This document shows positions 9,472-18,800 of a stretch of 64,000 bases of DNA, one piece after another. Location: positions 779,428-843,427 of the forward strand of contig NZ_JABXJG010000003.1 in assembly GCF_013375535.1 (NCBI RefSeq), written 5' to 3'. Source of the DNA: Sphingobium sp. 15-1 (lineage in GTDB: Bacteria; Pseudomonadota; Alphaproteobacteria; Sphingomonadales; Sphingomonadaceae). The first letter of the stretch is position 1; each line of letters starts with the position of its first letter. Made by a program: the position numbers and the translations under genes. A model generated the notes under the pieces. That model was not told the DNA's origin. It saw nothing but the letters and a program-made list of their open reading frames with translations, and did no database searches.

Positions 9472-11255
9472 GCGCGGACCTCCGGCGGCAGATAAAGCCG
9501 CTCGCTCTCCATCTGCCGGCGCGCATCGGCAATGACGGCATCGGAGAAGGCCGGCACGACCTGGGCGGTGATGCGAGCATGGACGCGGCCGAACTTGGCC
9601 GCCCAGTCGGTCGCGGACAGACTCAACCGCTGCTCTTCGACGAATGCGAGGAAGGCGAGGATCGCGGGGAGCTTGCGCACGGTGATGACGGCGTTGGAAC
9701 AATCAAGGCAACCCCAGAAGGGCTGCGCGCAGGGTGATCCGGCCTCGGCGAAGGGACTGTTGTGGAAGCCCGCGCAGGCGGCGAGCCAGACATCCTGTTC
9801 GCCGTCGAGCAACGGACCCACGGTATCGGGCGGCAGCAACGGCGCGGCCTGTTCGGGTGCTTCGCGCAGCGCCTGCTCGGCGGTGGGCGGAAGCACGGTC
9901 GGTATCGCGGCGGCGACTGCTGCGCGAAAAGCATCGGCGACGGCCATCTCGTGCAGGGGCCGGAGCGACGGCAGATCGGCGTAGTGGCGCGCCGCCACCT
10001 CGCGCGAGTGGCCGACCGCGAAGCGGGTCATATGCCCCTCGGTCTTGATGTACCATAGCGCCTTGTGGGTCTTGCGGAGCCGGGAGAGCAGCAGGTGGAG
10101 GGGCTTGCCGTCGTCATCGACAATATCGTGCTGAGCTACCCAGGCATCGATCCGTTCCGTCGGGTGGCGGATACCTGCCCGCAGGGCGCCAGCGTTGTGA
10201 TAAGCCCAAAGACGATCGTCGTTCAGATGCTTGCGGGTAGTCGCCGTGACCTCGATCAGGCGACGAATAAGACCGCCAGGCGTGCCGCCCCCGCCGTCGC
10301 GGATGCGCATGCTCTTGTGCTCGGCGCCGCGGGCGCGGCGCTTGAGATAGCGCAGCTCCACCGTGCCGGCATGCGGGTTGGTGAGACAATCTATGGTCAG
10401 CGCCTTCAGGCACTCGGGCTCGAGGCCGGTATCGAGCGTGAGCAGCACGAGCAGTGCCGGCAGGTCGCTCGCGAGCAGATGGTGCCGGCCATGGAGGTCA
10501 TCGACCAGCGTGCTGATCGGCAGACCGCGCCGCATGCGCATGAAATAGAGGCTCTTCAGCGCCGGATGGTCTGCAACGATAAAGCCCTGCCGCGCGATGA
10601 TCGCTTCGGCATCGGCGCGCGCCCTGGCGATGACCGGATCGCCCTCATCGGTGCGGTCGTCGGCGCCGAGACGGCGGAACATCGCCTCGACATCGGTCCT
10701 CGCGGCGTCGCGCAACGCGCGGGCGACGAAGGGGCTATAAGCATCGCGCGGGGTCGAGCGGCCCGCCGATGTGGCCAGCGTGTAGCGCACCCTCTCATGC
10801 AGGTCGGGCGCGATCCGATCGGGCCGGTCTGCCTCGATCGCGCGCAATGTGTTGACGATCTTGCCGACCGATATGTGCCGGTGGATCGCGCCCATCCCGC
10901 GCTGTTCGAGCGCGGAGGCGAACCCATCGATATGGACTGCGCGCAGATCGCTGACGCCGGTCACCTCGGGCGCACCATCGCCAAGCCAGGCGAAGAAGTG
11001 ACGATAGACCTGCACATACTGCTTGATGACGCTGGCCGCACCGATGGGGCCGCCGAGCGCTGCTGATCGACGCAGCGCGCCGGCGAAGGCGATAGCGAGC
11101 GGGCGAGGATCGAGTGCGGCCATATCAACCTGGACCGTTCCGCCATGCCGGGCCTCGATGGTGAACTTGAGGCCGAGCACCGGATCGGGCTTCTGCGGCT
11201 CCGGCGTGATCGGCGCGAAGGCGACAGGCCGGCCCTTACGGGGATGACCGCTCAT
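9468..11255 (-). CDS. ginB: Island tyrosine recombinase 2 (GinB-like), degenerate active site
   Basis: 595 residues. The start overlaps the upstream stop by four bases (ATGA), and the stop overlaps the next start the same way. The fold is recognisable: an N-terminal SAM-like core-binding domain (about residues 65-140), then LTLDTGLEPECLKAL where the catalytic Arg would normally sit (GLR-SE in active enzymes, here GLEPE), then RLRKTHKALWY and VGHSREVAARHYADL with a candidate Tyr. The first catalytic Arg and the HxxR motif look altered, so it may be a structural partner. A C-terminal segment with CAQPFWGCLDC resembles a zinc-binding module. Confidence 0.7.
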   Translation of the reverse strand: MSGHPRKGRPVAFAPITPEPQKPDPVLGLKFTIEARHGGTVQVDMAALDPRPLAIAFAGALRRSAALGGPIGAASVIKQYVQVYRHFFAWLGDGAPEVTGVSDLRAVHIDGFASALEQRGMGAIHRHISVGKIVNTLRAIEADRPDRIAPDLHERVRYTLATSAGRSTPRDAYSPFVARALRDAARTDVEAMFRRLGADDRTDEGDPVIARARADAEAIIARQGFIVADHPALKSLYFMRMRRGLPISTLVDDLHGRHHLLASDLPALLVLLTLDTGLEPECLKALTIDCLTNPHAGTVELRYLKRRARGAEHKSMRIRDGGGGTPGGLIRRLIEVTATTRKHLNDDRLWAYHNAGALRAGIRHPTERIDAWVAQHDIVDDDGKPLHLLLSRLRKTHKALWYIKTEGHMTRFAVGHSREVAARHYADLPSLRPLHEMAVADAFRAAVAAAIPTVLPPTAEQALREAPEQAAPLLPPDTVGPLLDGEQDVWLAACAGFHNSPFAEAGSPCAQPFWGCLDCSNAVITVRKLPAILAFLAFVEEQRLSLSATDWAAKFGRVHARITAQVVPAFSDAVIADARRQMESERLYLPPEVRA

Positions 11256-12652
11256 ACGCTTTGCGGCCCCGGCAGCAACGCCAGCAGTTCCTCAACGGCT
11301 GCGTCCACCGTATCGGCGCGGGTCGCGATATGGTCGAGGTAGATATAGGTGGTGGCGAGGCTGGCGTGGCCGAGCAGGCGTTGCACCTGTTGCAGCGGGT
11401 CGCCGAGGATCAGCCGATAGCTCTCCACCGGTCCCGCCGGCAATGCTGCTTCGCGCAGCCGCTGCTGGATCAGCAAGGCGAGCATATGGACTGCGAAGGT
11501 GTGGCGAAGCTGGTGCGGGCTGATCGACAGCGGGAAGCCGTTCTCCTCGCACCGGTTGCAGGCACGGGTGAAGATCACCTCCCACGAGTTGGGGCGGACA
11601 GGCTGCCCGACCTCGGTCAGCCATAGCGCCGCCGGCTCGCGGGGCGTTGCATCCTCGTCGCACAGGATCAGGCGGCATCGTTCCTCCGGGGTGCAGACAT
11701 CGCGCATACGGTCGAGACCGGCGCGGGGGACAGGGATCGGTCGCTCGAAGCTGGCCGCCCCATCGCGCGCGGCGAACTTGGCCACGCCCGCTGCTCGCTC
11801 GACGGCGACATAGGCGGCGATCTGGCGAAGCAGCCGACGCGGGAGCAGAACGCTACGTCCCCGGTCGCCCTTGGTGAGCGGCGGCGGGAGAGGCAGCCAA
11901 AGTTGTCGGGCATCGCCGTCCGCGCGGTCGATCGCCGCGAGCTCGGCGGTGAGCAAGCCCGACGCCTCTTCGAGGCGCAGGCCGGTGGTGACGAGAAGAT
12001 CGGCGAACAGTGCGTTGCGCAGCCCGTTACGGTCGCGAGCGCCGGGGCGTTCGGTGCCGTCAGGGGTGAGCCCGCGCAGGCCGACCTCGCGGAAAATGCG
12101 GTAGTCGTCCATCGTGACGAACCGCACATCCGATCGCCTGGCGACACGTTCATAGGCATCGTTGCGCGCCGCGATCATGCCGCGACCGCCGCCATGCGCC
12201 GGGCGCCATACAGCACGCCGACTGAACGGCGCCTCGGCGATCAGTCCCTGTTGCTCACCCCAACGGTAGAGACGATCGAGGCTCGCGACCGCCCTGTTCC
12301 AGCTTGCAGCGCTGATCCGCTGGGCGGCTTCGTCGCGTCGACGCGCACGATGATAGGCGGTCACGTCATCGCGCTCCGCGGTCCACATCGTCTTGCCGCA
12401 GGCATCGAGAAAGCGGAGCCAGACCGCAACATCATAGGCGTAGGCGCGCAGCGAATGGCGCGAACGGACACCCGACAACGGTAGGTCGAGAAAGAAGCGG
12501 TCGAGGTCAGCGTCATAGAGCGCGCCATCTCGAAGGATCCGCGGCACATGCGCATCGAGGCCAGAGATCTCCCGCCCCTCGGAAACGACGATGACAGACA
12601 CCGACGTGAAACCCTCCCCCTGCCCCCCCTCCCGGAAGGTGGACCGGCCCAT
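11252..12652 (-). CDS. ginA: Island tyrosine recombinase 1 (GinA-like)
   Basis: 466 residues with a complete tyrosine-recombinase active site: R226 in TTGLRLEEA, H380 and R383 in SPHQLRHTF, H429 in LLGHAS, and the nucleophile Tyr438 in TTYIYLD. The core-binding domain spans about residues 50-140. First gene of the coupled trio, about 140 bp inside the right island end. This is likely the main strand-exchange subunit for integration and excision. Start is at 12652; internal starts are possible because the first residues are glycine-rich and poorly conserved. Confidence 0.75.
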   Translation of the reverse strand: MGRSTFREGGQGEGFTSVSVIVVSEGREISGLDAHVPRILRDGALYDADLDRFFLDLPLSGVRSRHSLRAYAYDVAVWLRFLDACGKTMWTAERDDVTAYHRARRRDEAAQRISAASWNRAVASLDRLYRWGEQQGLIAEAPFSRRAVWRPAHGGGRGMIAARNDAYERVARRSDVRFVTMDDYRIFREVGLRGLTPDGTERPGARDRNGLRNALFADLLVTTGLRLEEASGLLTAELAAIDRADGDARQLWLPLPPPLTKGDRGRSVLLPRRLLRQIAAYVAVERAAGVAKFAARDGAASFERPIPVPRAGLDRMRDVCTPEERCRLILCDEDATPREPAALWLTEVGQPVRPNSWEVIFTRACNRCEENGFPLSISPHQLRHTFAVHMLALLIQQRLREAALPAGPVESYRLILGDPLQQVQRLLGHASLATTYIYLDHIATRADTVDAAVEELLALLPGPQSV

Positions 12653-12793
12653 GCGTGGTTGACTCGGCAGTCATCAGGCTGGCCTCCGCCAGCTCTTGGG
12701 TCAGCGCTACGGCCAGCCAGATAACTGCCCGCCGTCGATGTACATTGCGGATTTTACCGCACGGTTGCATCCGGCGCAGACTGTCCAGATAAA
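12653..12793. other. Island right arm with end repeats
   Basis: Carries the outer repeat TATCTGGACAGTC (minus strand, 12791-12779), a second TTATCTGG about 60 bp further in (near 12716-12723), and GGTAAAA between them, all upstream of ginA. These are probably recombinase-binding sites and may overlap the gin promoter. The core hexamer GCCACA follows at 12794-12799. Confidence 0.55.
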
Positions 12794-13503
12794 GCCACAA
12801 GCTCCTCGAAACTATAAGCTTTGTCGCCGAACCGCTTGCCGAAGGTCCGGGCAAGGCGCGAGCTGCCGCCTGACCAATGAACGGTCTCGTGTGCCCTCAC
12901 CGAGGCGTAATGATCCATCGTTGTGAATGACCGCCGGTGCGGCATCTGGATGAAATCAAATGTCGGGTGGAAGAAGGCGCGATCGCCGCCATGTCGAACA
13001 TCTGCCGGCACATGATCGAAGAACTCGTCGATGGCAGCTTGCCGCGCAGATGGATCGATCGGCGCAGGGGTCGCGTCGTCCGGATAGAAATAGGCGGGCA
13101 GCCCATCGATCTGATCGGCGTTGAACACGAGATAATGGCGAAGGAAACGAATGCTGCGTTCGCTCTCGGCACCGGTCACCCGGTCCGACTCGGTCTTTTT
13201 GAAGCTCGAATAATAGACCGAGAGCGAGCCGTGCTCCCCCCGGCGAACATGGCCGCCGAGCGCTTCGGCCTGGCGATACGTCATCCAGTAGCGCGAGCGA
13301 TAGCCGTTCGCGTCTGCGATCGCCCAAAGATAGACCGTGTTGATCCCGGTATAGGGCGTGCCGCAGTGTCGGAGCGGACGGCCACCGGCGCCGGCAACCC
13401 GCCAGGGCCGAGTCCAGGGCGGGACGCCTTCTTCCAGCTTTCTGATGATGAGGTTGGTGATTTCGGCCGCGACGTCGCGGCTCGGACGGGCTTTCGCAGG
13501 CAT
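12794..13503 (-). pseudogene. ardC: 5' part of ardC split by an island
   Basis: First 236 codons of an ArdC antirestriction protein (start ATG 13503, GGAG ribosome site nine bases upstream). It includes the DNA-binding half (GTPYTGINTVYLW) and the zinc motif HETVH at 205-209. At codon 236, in FEELVA, the frame runs into the island and stops after about 12 foreign residues. The missing C-terminus is at 5666-5903. A truncated zincin without its last helices is unlikely to be active. It is the last gene of the plasmid backbone operon on this strand. Confidence 0.85.
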
Positions 13504-13604
13504 GGCTGATGCTCCAGCGGGATGACGATGGGGTTCGGGAGAGGCAAGCGTGCGGGAGGGGACGATCGCGCAAGTGGCGCCGACCGCCCCCCTGTCCTGC
13601 TGGG

Positions 13605-15710
13605 TCAGGCTTCGACCGGCTCGATCACCGTATCGTCCGCGACCGAAGCGCCTTCCGCCATGTGATCATCCGACAACGCAGAGCGATCCGGCTCGCCACC
13701 GAGACGATCGGTCGGGCACGGGGCCGCAGCACCAAAGCGCATCGCGTCCGGCACCCATGCGAGCACAGCGTCCTTCGTCTCGGGCTCGACAATGGCCGCC
13801 CCGGCGAAGAGTTTTTCACAGCTCTCCGAGATCTCCGCCTTCTTCAGGGTGGCGTGCCGAGCCGTCAGCGCGCCGCCGCCGACGTCATGAAGCAGGCTCA
13901 AAATGCTGCCCTTGTTGACCCGATCGAAGAAGTTTTCCGCGGTCGGACGCCACCAGCTCGCAACGTCGATCTCGAGGATCGAGGCCAATCGATTGTGGAT
14001 CGCGACCTGGCCGCTGGCCCCGCGCGGCTTGGCCTCGATCGACATGGCAACGATATAGGCCAGCCACTGCGCCTTGCTGTCGTCATCGAGCGCGCGAAAC
14101 CCTTCGAACCGATCGATTTCGTGATCGTGGTCGCACCATCCGGCATCAAGGCCATCATGCGCTTCGGCCAGGTAGGACCGGGCGCGTGAGCCGGGCAAAT
14201 CCGCCGTGACGGGATCCTGCGGGGCATCAGCGCAGATGGTGGTGCCATATTGAACGATCTCGTCGGCAGAACCGCCGCCGGCGAAAACCCGGGCGTCGAT
14301 CATGACGAACAGCGCGTAATCGAGCGCGAGCGCCGGCTGAGCGAGCAGACAGGATGCGAGAATATCGCGGCGTTGTATGGCAAGCTCGTCGTAGAGCCGA
14401 TTGCTGAGCGGCTTGCCGCCAGGTGCCACAGCTTCGGGTCGGCGAGCTGGCTCGGGCGAATCCTTCACGCCGACGCGAAACCTGCCCGCCCCGCCCTCGT
14501 CGGGTTCGCCGGGATTTCCGCCGCCCGCATCATCGATCGCGTCGGGTTCTTCGACGATGAGCTCCTGCTCGCTATAAAATTGGGTGTCGAGACGCATCTC
14601 GCCCTGCGGCGTCAGAAGCAGAAACGCGCCGACATGCGGCCGCAGCTCATCTGGCAGCACGGGCGCGCGATGCTCGATCGCCTCGGCCTCGGCGATCAGT
14701 CGGTCATCCTCCTGGTCCAGGGCCTTGTAGGCATCGGGCGAGATGGATTCGTCCTGCATTTCGGCCTCGAGCTCGGCGCGGCGCGCCTCGATCTCGCCAA
14801 GGCGGGCGGATTGCTCCTCGGTGAGCGCGGGCGGCTGCAGGATGGCACGGTAGAGGCCGTGGGCGGCGTTGTGGGCGTAGTTGCTGGCGATCGGCCTGAT
14901 CCAGGCAAGGCCCGTCTCCTCACCGATGCGTCTCGCTTCGGCCTCCATGATGTCGCCGGCGAGACGGTGCGCGATCTCGGGATTGTTCCAGCGGTCGTTG
15001 CCGTCGGTGAAGAGGTCGCCATCGACCTTGCCGCCTGCCGCGCGATACCGCTCCTCGCCGACCAGAATCGCGATCGGATCGCTGGCCTTGAGCGTCTCAT
15101 TGGCGATGACGCGGCGGATGGTGTCGGCCGTTACGTGGCCATTCTGGTAGCTGTTCCAGACCAGAAGCTGCTTGTCGTGGCTTTCGGTCGACGCATAGGC
15201 TTTGGCGATGTCGAGCGTGATCTCGCTTTTGCTCAAGGCGTCGAAGATCGGCGCTGCCAGCGAGGCGAGGCGCAGGCGCCCCTCGACGAAGCGACGTGTC
15301 ACGCCGAAACGCTTTGCGACAGCATCGAGATCGCCGGTCGAGCCGATGAAGTGCTGAAAGGCGCGGCATTCCTCGGCGGGGGTCATCTTGAGCTGATGGA
15401 AGTTGGTCGCCGTGGACGTTTCGGACAATTCGGCATCGTCGCCGGTAAGGATCATGACGGGGACATCGAAATCGGCTTCCGAGATCGTACCGCGCTCGGC
15501 GAGCAGGCGAAGCGCGCGCCAACGGCGTCCGCCATCGAAGACCTCGAAGGTGCCGCGCGGCTTTTTGGCGGGCGTGACGAGCAGATTCTGAAGGACGCCC
15601 TTGGCCTCGATACTGGCGGCCATGGGTTCAATCTGAAGCTGTTCGTCCGGTGCGGTACGGACGTTGATCGGCGAGAGCCGCAGCTTGGCGAGTTTGATGG
15701 TCTGGATCAC
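13605..15710 (-). CDS. Large ParB/Spo0J-like nuclease-domain protein
   Basis: 701 residues from a GTG at 15710, chosen because GAGGAG lies eight bases upstream. An upstream ATG at 15752 lacks such a site. The N-terminal ~110 residues form a ParB/sulfiredoxin-like domain (SPINVR, FDGGRRWRAL, the ETSTATNFHQ region), followed by a KorB/ParB-type helix-turn-helix (about 135-165, AVAKRFGVTRRFVEGRL). The C-terminal 500 residues include a charged coiled region (about 310-360) and no domain I know. Such proteins are common beside ardC and primase genes on alphaproteobacterial plasmids and are distinct from the partition ParB, present at 24354. Role not known; DNA binding is likely. Confidence 0.8.
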   Translation of the reverse strand: MIQTIKLAKLRLSPINVRTAPDEQLQIEPMAASIEAKGVLQNLLVTPAKKPRGTFEVFDGGRRWRALRLLAERGTISEADFDVPVMILTGDDAELSETSTATNFHQLKMTPAEECRAFQHFIGSTGDLDAVAKRFGVTRRFVEGRLRLASLAAPIFDALSKSEITLDIAKAYASTESHDKQLLVWNSYQNGHVTADTIRRVIANETLKASDPIAILVGEERYRAAGGKVDGDLFTDGNDRWNNPEIAHRLAGDIMEAEARRIGEETGLAWIRPIASNYAHNAAHGLYRAILQPPALTEEQSARLGEIEARRAELEAEMQDESISPDAYKALDQEDDRLIAEAEAIEHRAPVLPDELRPHVGAFLLLTPQGEMRLDTQFYSEQELIVEEPDAIDDAGGGNPGEPDEGGAGRFRVGVKDSPEPARRPEAVAPGGKPLSNRLYDELAIQRRDILASCLLAQPALALDYALFVMIDARVFAGGGSADEIVQYGTTICADAPQDPVTADLPGSRARSYLAEAHDGLDAGWCDHDHEIDRFEGFRALDDDSKAQWLAYIVAMSIEAKPRGASGQVAIHNRLASILEIDVASWWRPTAENFFDRVNKGSILSLLHDVGGGALTARHATLKKAEISESCEKLFAGAAIVEPETKDAVLAWVPDAMRFGAAAPCPTDRLGGEPDRSALSDDHMAEGASVADDTVIEPVEA

Positions 15711-15815
15711 CGGGGTCACTCCTCTTGGCGTCCGGCAATTCCCGGACACCACCCCGTTCCCCCTTCCCTCTTTCCCAAGAGCGGCCTCGGTCGTTTGACC
15801 AAGGGCGACCCGCGC

Positions 15816-18800
15816 TCACCCAGGATCGGCGAGAATGCGCCCAAGGATGTCGGCGGCGATGCTCACCGGAAGGAACACCCGTGTCCGGTACTGAATGATC
15901 TCGGTGAAGCAGCCCAAGGATTTCAGCCAGGCGAGCTGATCCGACGGCGCCCCGACTATCTCGATGCGATGATTTCGGTTCACCATCGCGCGGCGGATCG
16001 TCATGGGGAATGGGCGGGCAACATCAACGCTTCGACCGGAATGGGCCGATTTGATGATGTCCGAGGGCGGCAGGTTCTCGGCGCGATCGATGCCGAGCTT
16101 GGTGAAAAGCTGGACAACGTGCTCGTCGAAAACGAGGCGGCCGAGCCAGCTATTTCCCGCTTTGTCAGCGATGCGGTTGACCACCAGATGATCGCTGGGC
16201 AGCGCCGACCAGATCGGCAGAAGCAAGCCGGTCGCGAGGCGGATCGTCTCGGTGTCGACCTTGTTCGCCGCTTCATCGGCTTCGGCCTGCCATTTCGCGC
16301 AGAAGGCGTCCCGATCGACTATTTTCCAGGCGCTCTCGAAGAGCTCATGCTCGCGGATATATTCCCGCCGGGTCGGCCTCGTCAGCTCGAAGCGCGGGAT
16401 CGGCGTTCCGTCCTTCTCCTCCATGAGCGCTCGGGCGCGGGTCTGCAGCGCGACCATCCCCGACTTGGCGTTGAGCAGAAATACGGCGGTGCTATCGCTG
16501 TCGGCGATACGCAGCACGCGCTCCAAGGTGACAGGGGTCCGCCGCCGCGCGATCTCGATGGTCAGCAAGTGCGACGTCGCCCCGCTGACCGGGTCGGTCC
16601 GGAGCAGTGTGTCGTCGATCAAGGTGGCGGAATCGACGAGGATCGTCTCGACACCGACATCGAGCCGGCCAGCCTCCCTCGCCGCCGATACCCGTGTCTC
16701 GACCAGGGACAGAAACTCATCGAAGATGCTGTTCTGCAGGCCGATGGGAAGCGCGAGGATGCGATTTAGCCATCGCTGGATGGGCGGCAGTTCCTCTTTC
16801 AGGACGCCGTCCTTGTCGCAGAGCTCGAGACCGGTCCGATCCTCGAATTCCGAATGCGAGATGCTCTTGAGCTTGCCATCGACCAGCAAGTGGAACCACG
16901 TCACCAGCGCAGCGCAAGCATATTCGCTCTCCAGATTATCAGCCGGGTCGAAGAGATTCTGACCGCCGGTCTGGCGCTGACCCCGTGTGAGTGCGCCGAG
17001 GCTGTCGAGCCGCCTCGCAATCGTGCTGGTGAAGCGGAGTTCGCCTTTGCAGTCGGTCGTGACGGGCCGGAACAGTGGCGTGCTCGCCTGATGGGTCCGA
17101 TGGGTTCGGCCAAGGCCCTGAATGGCGCGGTCCGCGCGCCAGCCCGGCTCGAGCAACAGATGGACGCGTTGCTCCTGGTTCGGCACGTCCATTGATGCGT
17201 GATAGGATCGCCCCGTCCCGCCGGCGTCCGAGAAAATGAGGACGCGCTTCAGCCCCTGCATGAAGGCCGCGGCCTCGGCCTGACTGGTACGGGTCGAACG
17301 GGTTTCCAGCTTCTGCCGGCCGTCGCCCGTCGAGATTAGGCGTTTTGTCCGCCCAGTGACTTCCGCGACACGATCATGCCCGAAATGCTCCAGGATGCCG
17401 TCGAGCGCCGACATGATCGGCGGCAATGCGCAAAGATGCTCGATCATCAGCGCGCGGGCAGCTTCGGCTTCGGGATTGTAGACGGGATTACCCGTCTCGT
17501 CCGTCATCGGCTCGGAGCGCTGCGTGCCTGTGTCGTCGGTGAAGACGCGCATTTGGCGAGTAGGGAAAGCGCGCTCGAGATAATCGATGACATATTCACG
17601 AGGGCTGAGGTCGATTTCGAGGTCGACGCGCTCATCCGGGCTGAGCATGCCCAATCGCCGGTCGAGGATGGACTCGGCCGTCGTCACCAGTTGAAGCACC
17701 ACCGACTGGCCCGCCATAAGATGCTCGCCGACCGCGGCGATGACCGTTGGCAGCTTCATCGAAAGCAGCACCTGGCCGAAGAAACGCTGCTTGGTGGACT
17801 CGAAGCGCGAGCGGGCCGATGCCTTCGCCCCGCTATTCAAAGTGGTGTTCTCGAGACCATCGACGACGCCGGTGAGTTCCAGGGCTTTTTCCATGTTCCG
17901 GTGGATGATGGACCAGGCATTGGCGTAAGTGTCGTAGATCTCGATCTGCGCGGGCGTCAGTTCGTGCCGCAGGATCTCATATTCGACACCGGCGAAGCTC
18001 AGCGCTCGCGCCATGTAGAGCCCAGTCGCCTTGAGATCGCGTGCGACCAATTCCATGGCGGCGATCCCGCCCTGGCGAATGCTGGAGATGAATTGCTCGC
18101 GATTGGCGAACGCCGTCTCCGGTCCCCAGAGCCCGAGCCGCACGGCATAGGCAAGGTTGTTGACCTCGGACGCCCCCGTCGCAGAGGCGTAGAGGATCCG
18201 CGCGGCGGGCAGATGGTTCTGGAGCCGAACGCCGCTGATGCCCTGTTGCGATCCCTCCTTGGCTCCGAGTGCGCCCTCGCCTCCTGCGACACCGCCCATC
18301 TCGTGCGCTTCGTCGAAGGCGATGACGCCGTCGAAATCGGCGCCGGCCCAGTCGATGATCTGCTTCAGCCGGCTATGTTCCCCGCGCATCGATCGAAGGG
18401 TCGGATAGGTGACCAGAAGGACGCCCTGGTCAAGCCTGATGGGTTCGTCGATCTTCCAGTTCGATATGGGCTGAATGTCACCGGCGAGCCCGCCGAGGGC
18501 CGTCCAATCACGGCGAGCATCTTCGAGGAGGGGCGCGTTCTTGGTGACCCAGATATTGCGACGCCGCCCCTGAAGCCAGTTGTCAAGAATGGCGGCCGCG
18601 ATTTGGCGACCCTTGCCTGCCCCGGTTCCGTCCCCGAGGAAGAAACCCTTTCGGTAGCCGCGGCCCTCCTCCGAGATAACGAGGCCGACACCATCCTTGT
18701 CCGGTGCGAAGCGCCCAGGGATCGTCTGAGCCCAGGCATGGCCGGCGTAAACGACGGTTTCGAGCTGGGAGGCCGAGAGCAAACGCTCTGTGACAGTCCG

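Larger units (their letters stand above)
5898..12799 (-). mobile_element. GInt-like island with three tyrosine recombinases, inserted in ardC
   Basis: A 6.9-kb unit lies between two copies of GCCACA (5898-5903 and 12794-12799). It carries three overlapping tyrosine recombinase genes plus one ardC cargo gene. Just inside the repeats the ends match as inverted repeats: TATCCTGACAGTC at 5904-5916 and, on the minus strand, TATCTGGACAGTC at 12791-12779. Each is followed 20-22 bases further in by GGTAAAA. Three-recombinase operons are the hallmark of GInt islands (ginABCD). I do not find the small ginD-type helix-turn-helix gene those islands also need, so this may be a reduced or divergent member. 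Confidence 0.75.

Noticed and set aside
10065..11066. Plus-strand frame of 333 codons
   Set aside because: Antisense of the second island recombinase.
14250..16769. Long plus-strand frame of 839 codons
   Set aside because: Antisense shadow of the ParB-like and strawberry-notch genes; low-complexity Gly/Arg/Ile composition, no domain, and it spans two real genes.
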